From Yinghuangia elevatio (GTDB lineage: Bacteria > Actinomycetota > Actinomycetes > Streptomycetales > Streptomycetaceae), in assembly GCF_040649515.1 (NCBI RefSeq), contig NZ_JBEZFP010000139.1, forward strand, positions 1 to 23,631: 23,631 nucleotides of DNA. Reading direction: 5' to 3'. The stretch's first letter is position 1. Each line of letters begins with the position of its first letter. Below the pieces are notes generated by a model, which was given only the letters and a program-made list of their open reading frames with translations, was not told the origin of the DNA and did not search any database. The translations under genes were made by a program, and so were the position numbers. This document shows, piece after piece, positions 1 through 7,984 of this stretch.

Positions 1-24
1 GTGGCGGGGCAATCGCCCCGCCAC
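1..24 (-). terminator. Perfect hairpin downstream of the LAGLIDADG gene
   Basis: Ten-base arms (GTGGCGGGGC and its exact complement) enclose a 4-nt loop. The hairpin starts 13 nt beyond the stop codon of the minus-strand LAGLIDADG gene. No U-tract can be judged because the window ends here. GC-only hairpins without a U-tract are common terminators in actinomycetes. Confidence 0.7.
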
Positions 25-37
25 CACGCGCCGCGTG

Positions 38-859
38 CTACGCCGAGCCGAGCGGTCCGGGTCGGCTCGCCGCCATCAGTTTCCGCAATTTCGAGGCCCG
101 CAAGCTGCAGTTGGCGGCGCTGCGGTCAAGGATGGCGGCCGCGAATCGCGGTTTCCGGGTCAGGACCACGGCATCCTCGTCCGGAGTCCAGGGGCGCTGC
201 GGGGTCCTGGGTCGCGGCTGGGCGGGTGGCCGGGTCCAGGCCGTCGCCATGGCGGCCTTCTCGGCCTTGCGAGGCAGGGCCAGCGCGCCGTCGTAGTACA
301 GCGCTTTCGCGATGGCGACCGCGTGCTCGTTGAAGTAGACGATGTTGTACACGTTGTCCCGTCGATTCCGGTTCGGACTGCGCTCCGCACCGCTGATGCC
401 GTGGCAGAACTCGACGAAGTAGTCCTTGATCGCGTCGCTCGACGTCGTCAGGCTCACGAACGGCGGCCCCTTTGCGGTGAATCCCACCGAGCCGTCCGCG
501 TCGACCAGGCCCCGTACGTAGTCCCGTGCTCGGTGCGGTCCGGTGGGCGGCCTGATGATCTGCGACTTCTTCCCGTAGGGCATGCCAAGCGCGAAGAGCA
601 TCGTCCGGCCCTCGAACGAGCACATGGTCCACGTGCTCGCCTGGTGGTTGTCCTTGAAGTTGGTGTTGCGCGTACGGTCGCGCACGCTGCTCGGGTACGG
701 GCACAACTCCTGGAACCGCAGCAGGATTTCGCGATCGGTTCGGGAGAGCTCGACGGTCAGCTTCCCCTTGTCGCCGGGGCCTGCGGACAGGGTGCCGTCG
801 GCCTGGAGGAAGCCGAACATGTAGGAGTACTCGGGCTGGGTGAGGTCCATGAATCTCAT
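38..859 (-). CDS. Free-standing LAGLIDADG homing-endonuclease-like protein with Myb/SANT-like C-terminus
   Basis: The 273-residue product has two LAGLIDADG-type motifs: YMFGFLQADG at about residues 13-22 and DYVRGLVDADG at about 113-123. Each keeps the acidic residue that binds the catalytic metal in active members. The spacing fits a single-chain, two-repeat endonuclease. After a Pro/Arg-rich linker (about 207-221), residues 222-260 begin RPWTPDEDAVVL and look like a Myb/SANT-type helical DNA-binding unit. The gene is not inside an intron or intein, so it is a stand-alone gene. It may be a homing enzyme, or a DNA-binding protein that reuses the fold as WhiA does. The first ATG (859) is used here; a second ATG lies 9 nt downstream and no strong ribosome-binding site separates them. 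It follows the kinase gene on the same strand after 89 nt and could be co-transcribed. Fold assignment is confident; activity is not. Confidence 0.85.
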   Translation of the reverse strand: MRFMDLTQPEYSYMFGFLQADGTLSAGPGDKGKLTVELSRTDREILLRFQELCPYPSSVRDRTRNTNFKDNHQASTWTMCSFEGRTMLFALGMPYGKKSQIIRPPTGPHRARDYVRGLVDADGSVGFTAKGPPFVSLTTSSDAIKDYFVEFCHGISGAERSPNRNRRDNVYNIVYFNEHAVAIAKALYYDGALALPRKAEKAAMATAWTRPPAQPRPRTPQRPWTPDEDAVVLTRKPRFAAAILDRSAANCSLRASKLRKLMAASRPGPLGSA

Positions 860-948
860 GGCCCAACCGTCGTGCGCGAACGTGTGTTCGTCCCGCGAAA
901 CCGACGCGGATCACCTGTTCGGGGTAACTGTCGGCGTGGCGCCTTGCG

Positions 949-2886
949 TCAGGTGCGGCGCAGGGTGCCCTCGGGGTTGCCGGAGCCGGTGCTCGTGATG
1001 ACGCAGTGGACGGTGTTGCCGGCGGGGTCGAGTTTCAGGGTGATCTGACCGCCGTTGGAGCACGCGGGCATCCCGAGGAGGCTGGGCTGCGGGCGGCCGT
1101 CCGGTACGTCCTGGAGTTTGACGACTCCGTTGTCGACGGAGATCAGCCGGGAGTTGCTGGTGCAGTCCGATTCCAACTCGGGGATGTCGGCGCTGGATTC
1201 GGCGACCACGCCCTTGTCGTTCGCCTGGTGCATCGTGATGGTGAAGGTCGACTGCCGGGAGCCCTGGCTGATGATGGTGCCGGTCCACTTGCCCAGGTAG
1301 CCGTCGGGGATCTTGGCCGCGGCGTTGCCCGTGCTCGGGCCGGGGGCGGTGCCGCCGGTGGGACCGGCGGTGCCCGGGGACGAGGCGGTCCCACCGGAGC
1401 CGGAGCCGGCGGGGGACTGGGGTGTGGCCTGCGGGCTCCGGGTGTCGGCGGGCGCCGACGGCGCCTTCGGGGTGTCCTTGTCCGCGGCGTCGGAGCGGGC
1501 GATCAGGGCCGAGGTGCTGATGATGGCGATCGCGCCCGCGATCGCGGAGAGGTAGAGCCAGGGTGTTCCGCGTCTCTCGCCCTTCGCGCGGGCCGGGAAC
1601 GGCTCGGGGGCCGGGTATTGGTCGTACCGGGCACCCGATGGCGGCGGTGCGGCGGGCGCGCTCGCGAAAACCGGCACCGGGGCGGTCGCGGACTCGCGGG
1701 ACGGAGCCGGCCCGCCGGGAGGCTGCGGCGGCGCGGCGGGCGCAGGCGCCGCCGGGGGGAACGCCGGGGCCGCGGGCCGCGGTGCGGCGGACGGCATGCG
1801 CGGGACGGCTCCGGTTTGCGGCGCGACCTGGGGTGCGACCCGCGGCATCGGCGGTGGGGTGCGCGGTCCGTGCTGTGACGGCGGCTGCGTCTCGTCGTAG
1901 CGCGAGGGCGGCTGCGTCGGTGCCGTCTTGAGGGACGGCCAGTGGTCGGCCGACGTCCAGTCCTCGGGAGGTGCGATGTCGTCGCCGGCGAGTTCGTCGA
2001 TCTCCAGGAGGGCGATGGCGCGGCGGCTCAGGTCGGTGGTGAGTGGTCCGGGCAGCCAGCCGGGGGCGACGAGGGCGGCGGTGGAGCCGCCGGGGGCGAA
2101 GTGCGCGAGGAGTTCCTGCGGGCTCGGCCGGTTGCCGGCGAACTTGGCCAGGCAGGCGGATATGAGGTCGCGCAACGCCGGGGGCACGGCACCGAGTTCG
2201 GGGGACTTCGAGACGATGCGGAACATCAGTGCCTGTCCGCTGCCGGCGCCGAAGGGCCCTTCCGCGGTGGCCGCGAAGACCAGTACGGATCCGAGTGAGA
2301 AGACGTCGGTCGCGGGGCCGACGTCGCGGCCGTCGATCTGTTCGGGGGACATGAAGCCCGGTGAGCCGACGGTGGCGCCGGTACGGGTGTGCACGCTCGC
2401 GTCCAGGGCCCGCGAGATGCCGAAGTCGATGACGCGCGGCCCGTCGAGCGACAGGAGCACGTTGGTCGGCTTGAGGTCGCGGTGGATGAGCCCGGTGCCG
2501 TGGATGGCGATGAGTGCTTCGGCGAGGCCCGCGCCCAGGGTGCGCACCGACGATTCGGGCAGCGGCCCGTGCCGTTCGACGGCCTCGTACACGGAGGGTC
2601 CGGCGACGTAGCCGGTGACCAGCCACGGGCGGGATGCCTCGGTGTCGGCGTCGATGACGGGGGCGGTCCAGGCGCCGCCGACGCGTCGCGCGGCGGCGAC
2701 CTCGCGGCGGAAGAGGTTGCGGAAGCCGACGTCGTCGGACAGTTCGGGGCGGATCACCTTGACGGCGACCGTGCGTCCCCCGGGGCTGCGCGCCAGGTAC
2801 ACGCGCCCCATGCCCCCCGCGCCGAGTACGCGCAGCAGGCGGTAGCCGCCGATCTCCCTCGGGTCGTCCCGGTCAAGCGCTCGCAC
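949..2886 (-). CDS. Receptor-type Ser/Thr protein kinase (PknB family) with extracellular domain
   Basis: The 645-residue protein starts at GTG 2886, preceded by AAGGGGG 8 nt upstream; the open frame continues 279 nt further but without family-like sequence. The kinase domain occupies about residues 13-270: glycine loop GAGGMGRVYL (22-31), ATP-binding Lys in VAVKVI (43), catalytic HRDLKPTN (135-142) and DFG (154-156). A Pro/Ala-rich juxtamembrane stretch (about 300-430) leads to one membrane helix (about 442-465). A Ser/Gly/Pro linker follows, then an exported domain (about 525-645) containing YLGKWTGTI and three cysteines, which resembles the small sensor-like domains on many streptomycete kinases. 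It should phosphorylate cytoplasmic Ser/Thr targets in response to an outside signal, but the ligand and substrates are unknown. All catalytic residues are present. It stands apart from the P450 operon, separated by 411 nt that include a large hairpin. Confidence 0.93.
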   Translation of the reverse strand: MRALDRDDPREIGGYRLLRVLGAGGMGRVYLARSPGGRTVAVKVIRPELSDDVGFRNLFRREVAAARRVGGAWTAPVIDADTEASRPWLVTGYVAGPSVYEAVERHGPLPESSVRTLGAGLAEALIAIHGTGLIHRDLKPTNVLLSLDGPRVIDFGISRALDASVHTRTGATVGSPGFMSPEQIDGRDVGPATDVFSLGSVLVFAATAEGPFGAGSGQALMFRIVSKSPELGAVPPALRDLISACLAKFAGNRPSPQELLAHFAPGGSTAALVAPGWLPGPLTTDLSRRAIALLEIDELAGDDIAPPEDWTSADHWPSLKTAPTQPPSRYDETQPPSQHGPRTPPPMPRVAPQVAPQTGAVPRMPSAAPRPAAPAFPPAAPAPAAPPQPPGGPAPSRESATAPVPVFASAPAAPPPSGARYDQYPAPEPFPARAKGERRGTPWLYLSAIAGAIAIISTSALIARSDAADKDTPKAPSAPADTRSPQATPQSPAGSGSGGTASSPGTAGPTGGTAPGPSTGNAAAKIPDGYLGKWTGTIISQGSRQSTFTITMHQANDKGVVAESSADIPELESDCTSNSRLISVDNGVVKLQDVPDGRPQPSLLGMPACSNGGQITLKLDPAGNTVHCVITSTGSGNPEGTLRRT

Positions 2887-3297
2887 CCGGCATGCCCCCT
2901 TGTCTCCCCCGATCGTCCCGACGCTCCCCGCGGCACCACGGGTGAGGATACGTCGCTCGGGGGTCGGGGCGCTTACCGTCCGGATCACGCCGTCCGCCGG
3001 TACGCGTCGGACGGGGCCGCGGAGGGCGGTCGCCGCGGCTCGTGCGGTGCCGGACCGGGCCGTGGGAGGTGTCCGTACGACTCCCGGAGTCGCCGCCGGG
3101 TGCCCGGAGATCGCTCCGGGGTGCCGGACGGCGGCGGTGTGCGGGTGCTCCCGTGACCCGCGCACCCCGCCGCCGTCCGGGGTCTGTCGGCGGCGGTCCC
3201 GGTACGTGCGTACCCGCGGATTCCGGCCGCCCCGCAGCCGCCGCGCGGGCTCAGGTACGAGCCGCCGAGGCCAGCAAAAGCGACAGCTAGCTGAAAA
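2887..3297. other. Intergenic region between P450 operon and kinase
   Basis: These 411 bases hold no convincing gene. They contain the long hairpin at 3124-3180 and must hold the kinase promoter. The 10-base palindrome CAGCTAGCTG lies just beyond the P450 stop, near 3284-3293. The open frame from the kinase extends into this stretch but has no recognisable sequence. Confidence 0.5.
3124..3180 (-). terminator. Long GC hairpin downstream of the P450 gene
   Basis: Arms 3124-3137 and 3167-3180 are 14-base exact complements (CCGGACGGCGGCGG). The pairing continues inward imperfectly through GTGCGGGT against ACCCGCGCAC. It lies about 118 nt beyond the P450 stop codon and about 240 nt before the kinase start, so it probably ends the TetR-P450 transcript. 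Confidence 0.6.
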
Positions 3298-4473
3298 TCA
3301 GAACGTAACCGGCATCTCGGCCAGGCCGCGGATGAAAGAGCTGGGGTGGTGGTGCAGCGTGACCCCCTCCTCCAGTGCGAGGTCCGGCAGCCGCTTGAGG
3401 ATCTCCTCGAAGGCCACCTTGATCTCCAGCCGTGCGAGCGCCGCGCCGAGGCAGAAGTGCGGTCCGTTGCCGAACGCGAGGTGGTTGTTCGGGGTGCGGA
3501 ACGCGTCGAACACCTCGGGGTCGGGGAAGATCTCCGCGTCGCGGTTGGCGGCGCCGTACAGGAGCATCACGGTCTCGCCGGCCGGGATGGTGACCCCGTG
3601 CAATTCGACGTCCTGGGTGGTCTGCCGGGCCATGTTGACCACCGGCGAGACCCAGCGCAGGCATTCCTCGACCGCGCCCGGGACGAGCGAGGGGTCGGTG
3701 CGCAGCTTCTCCATCTGGTCCGGGTGTGCGACGAGTTGCGCGAGGCCGCCGGATATGACGTTGCGGGTGGTCTCGTTCCCGCCGACGAGGAGCAGTAGGG
3801 ACTCGCCGATCAGTTCGCTGAAGTCCAGTTTCTCGCCGTCGATTTCGGCGTGCACGAGGATGCCGATGAGGTCGTCGGTGCCGGGGTTCTCGCGGCGGTT
3901 CTCGATGACCTTGGTGGTGTACTCGACGTACTCGGTGAACGCTTCGCCGGCCTTGTAGCTCAGTTCGCCGCCGTCGGAGAGCATGACCATGACGTCGGCC
4001 CAGTGCTGGAGCTGGTCGAGGTGGTCGTGGTCGACGCCGAGCATCTCGCCGATCATCGTCATGGGCAGCGGGGCGGCGAACTGGCGTACCAGGTCCGCCT
4101 TGCGCTCGGGCTGGGCGAGCATGCGCGCGATGAGCGTGGTGACGATCTCGCGGACGTGGTCCTCCATGGCCGCGATCTGCCGCATGGTGAAGCCCTTGGA
4201 GACGAGCTTGCGGCGGCGGAAGTGCTGCGGGTCGTCCGAGTCGATCATGGACGGCTGCGGTCCGACCTTGGGGCGCGAGCCCGCGGCGGACGAGAAGATG
4301 TCGGGGCTGCGCTCGGCCATCAGGACGTCGGCGTGCCGGGTGAGTCCCCAGACGCCGGCCTCCTCGCTGTAGTACACGGGCGCGTTCTCGCGCAGCCAGG
4401 CGTAGTCGGCGTACGGGTCGCCCGCGTACCAGTCGCGGTCGAGCAGGTTGATGCGGCGCTGGGGCTCTGTCAT
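3298..4473 (-). CDS. Cytochrome P450, CYP142/CYP125-like (putative sterol side-chain hydroxylase)
   Basis: The 391-residue soluble haem monooxygenase starts at ATG 4473, with GGAGG 8 nt upstream; an earlier in-frame ATG (4506) lacks a site. Core P450 motifs are complete: I-helix GGNETT (about 231-236), ExxR in EECLR (about 270-273), and haem loop FGNGPHFCLG (about 334-343) with thiolate Cys 341. The regions MIDSDDPQHFRRRKLVSKGF, LVGGNETTRN and MARQTTQDVELHG read like mycobacterial CYP142, which oxidises the terminal C26/27 methyl of cholesterol or cholestenone to the acid. That resemblance is from memory of the family. It lies downstream of a KstR-like TetR gene, and opposite genes for a CoA ligase and an alpha-methylacyl-CoA racemase, which would act on the acid it makes. 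No ferredoxin or reductase gene is adjacent, so redox partners must come from elsewhere. The P450 call is certain; the substrate is inferred. Confidence 0.95.
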   Translation of the reverse strand: MTEPQRRINLLDRDWYAGDPYADYAWLRENAPVYYSEEAGVWGLTRHADVLMAERSPDIFSSAAGSRPKVGPQPSMIDSDDPQHFRRRKLVSKGFTMRQIAAMEDHVREIVTTLIARMLAQPERKADLVRQFAAPLPMTMIGEMLGVDHDHLDQLQHWADVMVMLSDGGELSYKAGEAFTEYVEYTTKVIENRRENPGTDDLIGILVHAEIDGEKLDFSELIGESLLLLVGGNETTRNVISGGLAQLVAHPDQMEKLRTDPSLVPGAVEECLRWVSPVVNMARQTTQDVELHGVTIPAGETVMLLYGAANRDAEIFPDPEVFDAFRTPNNHLAFGNGPHFCLGAALARLEIKVAFEEILKRLPDLALEEGVTLHHHPSSFIRGLAEMPVTF

Positions 4474-4560
4474 CGTCGGGCCTCCGTGGCGGGTCACAGG
4501 TGTCACGTGTCGTGCGGCGGCGGGGCGTGGCGCGCCCCGGGGCCGCAGGGCGGGGTGGAC

Positions 4561-5160
4561 CTACAGCACCAGCCGTACGGCGGTGCGCATCAGGTCCTGC
4601 ACTTCCTCGGTGCTGCGTCCCCGGTGCGACAGGCTCAGCAGGCCGGAGAGGAGCACGTGCCCGAGGACGGTCTGCAGGTCGGCGATGTGCGCCTGCTCCT
4701 CGGCGGTCGCGGGTACGCCGAGCGCCAGGTCGGTGATGCGCACGATGGTGCCCGCGAAGGTGCGCTGCGACGACTCCGCCGACGGGTCGCGCGAGGTCGC
4801 CGCCTGGAGGATCGCCTCGGTGAGGAGCTTGTTCTCGGCGCTGACCTCGACGAGGCGGCAGAGCATGGTGGCGAGCCGCCCGGCGCCGTCGTCCGGCAGG
4901 TACTGGTCGGTGAGGCCGTCGATGACCTGGCCGATCCACAGCGCGGAGACCTCGGAGAGCAGGTGGTCCTTGGAGGTGAAGTAGCGGTAGACCGTGGCCC
5001 GTGCCACCCCGGCGCGGTCCGCGACGTCGTGCATGGTCACGGATGCGTAGCCGCCCTCGGCGGCGAGTTCGAGGGCCGCCCTGACCAGGCGTTCGCGCCG
5101 CGCCTGCTGGTCGCGGGTGAGGGCGCGGGTCAGGGTGATGGTGGTGTTGGACGGGGCCAT
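4561..5160 (-). CDS. TetR-family regulator, KstR-like
   Basis: The 199-residue protein has an N-terminal helix-turn-helix (about residues 22-68) including VTMHDVADRAGVARATVYRYF. The ligand domain segments NKLLTEAILQA and VLLSGLLSLSHRG resemble the corresponding parts of mycobacterial KstR, the repressor of sterol catabolism. ATG 5160 has GGAGG 11 nt upstream. The gene is the first of a two-gene minus-strand unit with the P450 (87-nt gap), and it is divergent from the racemase operon. The 95-bp divergent region carries overlapping palindromes, so it probably controls itself, the P450 and the operon. By analogy with KstR the inducer may be a CoA thioester or sterol intermediate; this is inference. 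The palindromes here do not match the KstR consensus as I know it. Confidence 0.9.
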   Translation of the reverse strand: MAPSNTTITLTRALTRDQQARRERLVRAALELAAEGGYASVTMHDVADRAGVARATVYRYFTSKDHLLSEVSALWIGQVIDGLTDQYLPDDGAGRLATMLCRLVEVSAENKLLTEAILQAATSRDPSAESSQRTFAGTIVRITDLALGVPATAEEQAHIADLQTVLGHVLLSGLLSLSHRGRSTEEVQDLMRTAVRLVL

Positions 5161-5169
5161 GGTGCGATC

Positions 5170-5213
5170 TTGCCTCCGGATGAGACTGAAGTCTAGTCTG
5201 ACGTCTCGTCAGA
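5170..5213 (+). promoter_or_regulatory. Divergent promoter/operator region of the catabolic cluster
   Basis: Toward the racemase operon there is TTGCCT (5170-5175), an 18-nt spacer and TAGTCT (5194-5199), a credible sigma-70-type promoter. Two inverted repeats overlap it: AGACT-GA-AGTCT (5183-5194), between the two boxes, and TCTGACG-TCT-CGTCAGA (5197-5213), perfect 7-base arms covering the -10 end and transcription start. A TetR dimer here would block transcription. Assignment to the adjacent TetR is inferred from position. Confidence 0.65.
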
Positions 5214-5255
5214 TCCAGTGCACGTGTCTCAACCGAAGCCAGGCCGGGAGGCATA

Positions 5256-6410
5256 GTGGGACCCCTTGCAGGCATACGTGTCGTCGAGTTCGTGGGCCTC
5301 GGCCCCGGCCCCTTCTGCGGCATGCTGCTCGCCGACCTCGGCGCGGACGTGCTGCGGATCGACCGCGCCGACACCGCCCGCAAGGGCTTCGACGGCCCGT
5401 CCCGCAACCCGATGAACCGCGGCAAGCGCTCCGCGGCGCTGGACCTCAAGTCGCCCGACGGCGTCGCCACCGCGCTGCGCCTGATCGCGGAGGCGGACGC
5501 CGTCGTCGAGCCGTTCCGGCCGGGTGTGATGGAGCGCCTCGGCCTGGGCCCCGACGTCTGCCTGGAGCGCAATCCGCGCCTGGTGTACGGCCGGCTCACC
5601 GGCTGGGGCCAGGACGGCCCGCTCGCCAAGGCCGCCGGACACGACATCGACTACATCGCGCTGGCCGGCATGTTGGAGCCGATCGGCCGCGCGGGGCAGC
5701 CGCCGAGCATTCCGCTCAACCTGGTCGGCGACTTCGGCGGCGGTGGGCTGCTGCTCGCGTACGGCCTGGTCAGCGCGTTGCTTTCGGCATGGCGCAGCGG
5801 GCAGGGCCAGGTCGTGGACGCGGCGATGATCGACGGCGCGGCGCTGCTCGGCGCGACGTGGTTCACGATGGCCGCGGGCGGTGGACTCGGCCCCCGCGGC
5901 ACCAACATGCTCGACGGCGGCGCGCCGTTCTACGACGTCTACGAGACGTCCGACGCCAAGTACGTCGCGGTCGGTTCGATCGAGCCGCAGTTCTGGGCCG
6001 AACTCCTGGCCCGGCTCGGCCTGTCCGAGGACCCGGTCTTCGAGAAGCAGTACGACCGCACGGCGTGGCCCGCGATGAAGGCCCGTTTCGCCGAGGTGTT
6101 CGCGACCCGCACCCGCGACGCGTGGTGCGAACTCCTCGAAGGCACCGACGCGTGCTTCGCGCCCGTGCTGGCCCCGGCCGAGGCCCCGGCCCACCCGCAC
6201 CACGTCGCGCGCGGGGCCTTCCACGACGTCGGGGGCCTGCCCGAGCCGGCCCCGGCGCCGCGCTTCGGCGGAACTCCCGCCGCGGTTCCGGCGCGTCCGG
6301 TCAACCCGGGCCCGGCCGAGGACGGCGGCGACACCGACGCCGCGCTCGCCGCCTGGGGCCTGTCGGCCGACGAGATCGCCCGCCTGCGCGCGGCCGGCGC
6401 CGTGGTCTGA
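5256..6410 (+). CDS. Alpha-methylacyl-CoA racemase (CaiB/BaiF CoA-transferase family III fold)
   Basis: The 384-residue enzyme starts at GTG 5256, with GGGAGG 4 nt upstream. It carries the racemase active-site set rather than that of a CoA transferase: His 129 in GHDIDYIALAG, Asp 159 in GDFGGGG, and Glu 243 in SIEPQF. These match the His/Asp/Glu residues of Mycobacterium tuberculosis MCR. The enzyme epimerises the carbon bearing a methyl branch next to the thioester, turning 2R- into 2S-acyl-CoA so that beta-oxidation can proceed. In sterol breakdown it acts on the C25 centre made by P450 oxidation and CoA ligation. It is the first gene of a plus-strand operon with nitroreductase, SDR and acyl-CoA ligase genes, transcribed away from the TetR-P450 pair. 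The C-terminal 70 residues are Pro/Ala-rich, typical of high-GC homologues. Confidence 0.92.
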   Translation: MGPLAGIRVVEFVGLGPGPFCGMLLADLGADVLRIDRADTARKGFDGPSRNPMNRGKRSAALDLKSPDGVATALRLIAEADAVVEPFRPGVMERLGLGPDVCLERNPRLVYGRLTGWGQDGPLAKAAGHDIDYIALAGMLEPIGRAGQPPSIPLNLVGDFGGGGLLLAYGLVSALLSAWRSGQGQVVDAAMIDGAALLGATWFTMAAGGGLGPRGTNMLDGGAPFYDVYETSDAKYVAVGSIEPQFWAELLARLGLSEDPVFEKQYDRTAWPAMKARFAEVFATRTRDAWCELLEGTDACFAPVLAPAEAPAHPHHVARGAFHDVGGLPEPAPAPRFGGTPAAVPARPVNPGPAEDGGDTDAALAAWGLSADEIARLRAAGAVV

Positions 6411-6439
6411 CCCGACTCAGCGATCCAGCAAGGAGACCG

Positions 6440-7132
6440 ATGGACATCCACGAGGCGCTCTACACGACACGTGCCATGCGCCGGGTCACGGCGGAGCCCG
6501 TTCCGCTCGACGTGCAGGCCCGCATCCTCGATGCCGCGGTCCGCGCGCCCAGCGGCGGCAACTCGCAGAGCTGGCGGTTCCTTCTCGTCGACGACCCGGG
6601 CGTGAAGGCGCAGATCGGCCCGCTGTACCGGGAGGCGATGGCCAACCTGTGGAAGACGCTGTACGCCCCCAGGATCGCCGCCGCCGAGGCCGATCCGGAC
6701 TCCGCCGAGTCCAGGCAGTTCATCCGCGTGCAGCGGTCGTCGCAGTGGCTCGCTGACAACTTCGAGCAGGTCCCGCTGTTCCTGTTCGGCTTCGCGCAGC
6801 ACGACTCGACCGGCGGCTCGATCTTCCCCGCGGTGTGGAGCGCGCAGTTGGCGGCCCGCGCGGACGGTGTCGGGTCGGCGCTGACGGCCGTGCTGGGCAT
6901 CGCGCACCGCGACGAGGTCGCCCGCATCCTGGGTGTTCCGGCCGACGAGCGCTGGCACATGGCGTGCTGCGTGTCGTTCGGCTACCCGACCGGAAAGTGG
7001 GGGGTCGCGCCGCGTACGCCCGCGCACGAGGTCGCGTACCGCAACGCGTGGGGCGCGCCGGTCGGTTTCGAGGTCCCGGCGCCGCTGTGGCCCGCCACGT
7101 CCGAGCCCACCACTTCCGAGGAGAACAAGTGA
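6440..7132 (+). CDS. Nitroreductase-family FMN oxidoreductase
   Basis: The 230-residue protein starts at ATG 6440, with AAGGAG 4 nt upstream; the open frame runs far back into the racemase in another frame and is not used. The N-terminus DIHEALYTTRAMRR and the segment RAPSGGNSQSWRFLLVDDP are the FMN-binding hallmarks of the nitroreductase fold, and a later VGSALT segment also fits. Such enzymes use NAD(P)H and FMN to reduce nitro groups, quinones or enones, so in this cluster reduction of an unsaturated ring or side-chain intermediate is possible. Its last codons overlap the next gene by 4 nt (GTGA), pointing to coupled translation. Family is clear; substrate is not. Confidence 0.9.
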   Translation: MDIHEALYTTRAMRRVTAEPVPLDVQARILDAAVRAPSGGNSQSWRFLLVDDPGVKAQIGPLYREAMANLWKTLYAPRIAAAEADPDSAESRQFIRVQRSSQWLADNFEQVPLFLFGFAQHDSTGGSIFPAVWSAQLAARADGVGSALTAVLGIAHRDEVARILGVPADERWHMACCVSFGYPTGKWGVAPRTPAHEVAYRNAWGAPVGFEVPAPLWPATSEPTTSEENK

Positions 7133-7980
7133 CCACCACCGAGCTTCCGCTGTCGGGTTCCGCCGCGTTCGTGTCGGGCGGCGGCAGCGGCATCGGCCTG
7201 GGCTGCGCGCTGCGGTTCGCCGCCGACGGTGCGCACGTGACGATCGCGGGCCGCAGCGAGGACCGCCTCAAGGGCGCGGTCGCGGAGATCGAGAAGGCCG
7301 CGGCGCCCGGTGTGCGGGTCGGGTACGCGGTCGCCGACGTCACCGACGAGGCGCAGACCAAGGCGGCCGTGGACCAGGCCGCTTCGCTCGGTCCGCTCAA
7401 GGCGGTCGTGGCGTCCGCCGGCGGCAACTCGACGATGGGCCCGATCACCCAGATCGACACGCAGCGCTGGCGCGACACCGTCGAACTCAACGTCACCGGA
7501 ACGATGTTGGTGCTCAAGCACAGCGCTCGGCACATGGTGCGCGGCGGGGGCGGCTCGTTCGTGGCGATCTCGTCGGTCGCGTCGTCGAACACGCACCGCT
7601 GGTTCGGCGCGTACGGTGTCTCCAAGGCCGGGATCGACCACCTCGTGCAGTTGGCCGCCGACGAGTTGGGGGCGAGCGGCGTACGCGTCAACAGCATCCG
7701 CCCCGGCCTGGTGCGCACCGACATGGTCCAGATGATCACCGACGGCGGGCCGCTGCTGGACGACTACCTCCAGTGCACGCCGTTGGGCCGGTTCGGCGAG
7801 ACCGAGGACATCTCGGCGCTCGCCGCGTTCCTGGTGGGTCCGCAGTCGACGTGGATCACCGGGCAGGTCGTCAACGTGGACGGCGGCCACCACCTGCGCC
7901 GCGGCCCGGACTTCACCAGTGTCCTGGAGCCCGTGTTCGGTCCTGAGGGCCTGCGCGGCGTCGTGGCCGAGGGGAGCTGA
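7129..7980 (+). CDS. Short-chain dehydrogenase/reductase (classical SDR)
   Basis: The 283-residue classical SDR has the complete set of motifs: cofactor loop GGGSGIG (17-23), ASAGG (about 95-99) in place of NNAG, Asn 121, Ser 149 in AISSVAS, and YGVSK with Tyr 162 and Lys 166. GRSEDR after the second strand suggests NADP(H) preference, judged from a basic residue there. It starts at GTG 7129, overlapping the nitroreductase stop, with a GAGGAG site just upstream. It presumably oxidises a hydroxyacyl-CoA or hydroxy-steroid, or reduces the reverse; the operon context favours a step in side-chain or ring catabolism. The FadD gene begins 4 nt after its stop. Confidence 0.92.
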   Translation: MTTTELPLSGSAAFVSGGGSGIGLGCALRFAADGAHVTIAGRSEDRLKGAVAEIEKAAAPGVRVGYAVADVTDEAQTKAAVDQAASLGPLKAVVASAGGNSTMGPITQIDTQRWRDTVELNVTGTMLVLKHSARHMVRGGGGSFVAISSVASSNTHRWFGAYGVSKAGIDHLVQLAADELGASGVRVNSIRPGLVRTDMVQMITDGGPLLDDYLQCTPLGRFGETEDISALAAFLVGPQSTWITGQVVNVDGGHHLRRGPDFTSVLEPVFGPEGLRGVVAEGS

Positions 7981-7984
7981 GCAC

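Noticed and set aside
3287..5647. Very long minus-strand open frame of 786 codons across the P450, TetR and racemase genes
   Set aside because: It is an Arg/Pro-rich shadow frame in GC-rich DNA; the genes in other frames have full family motifs.
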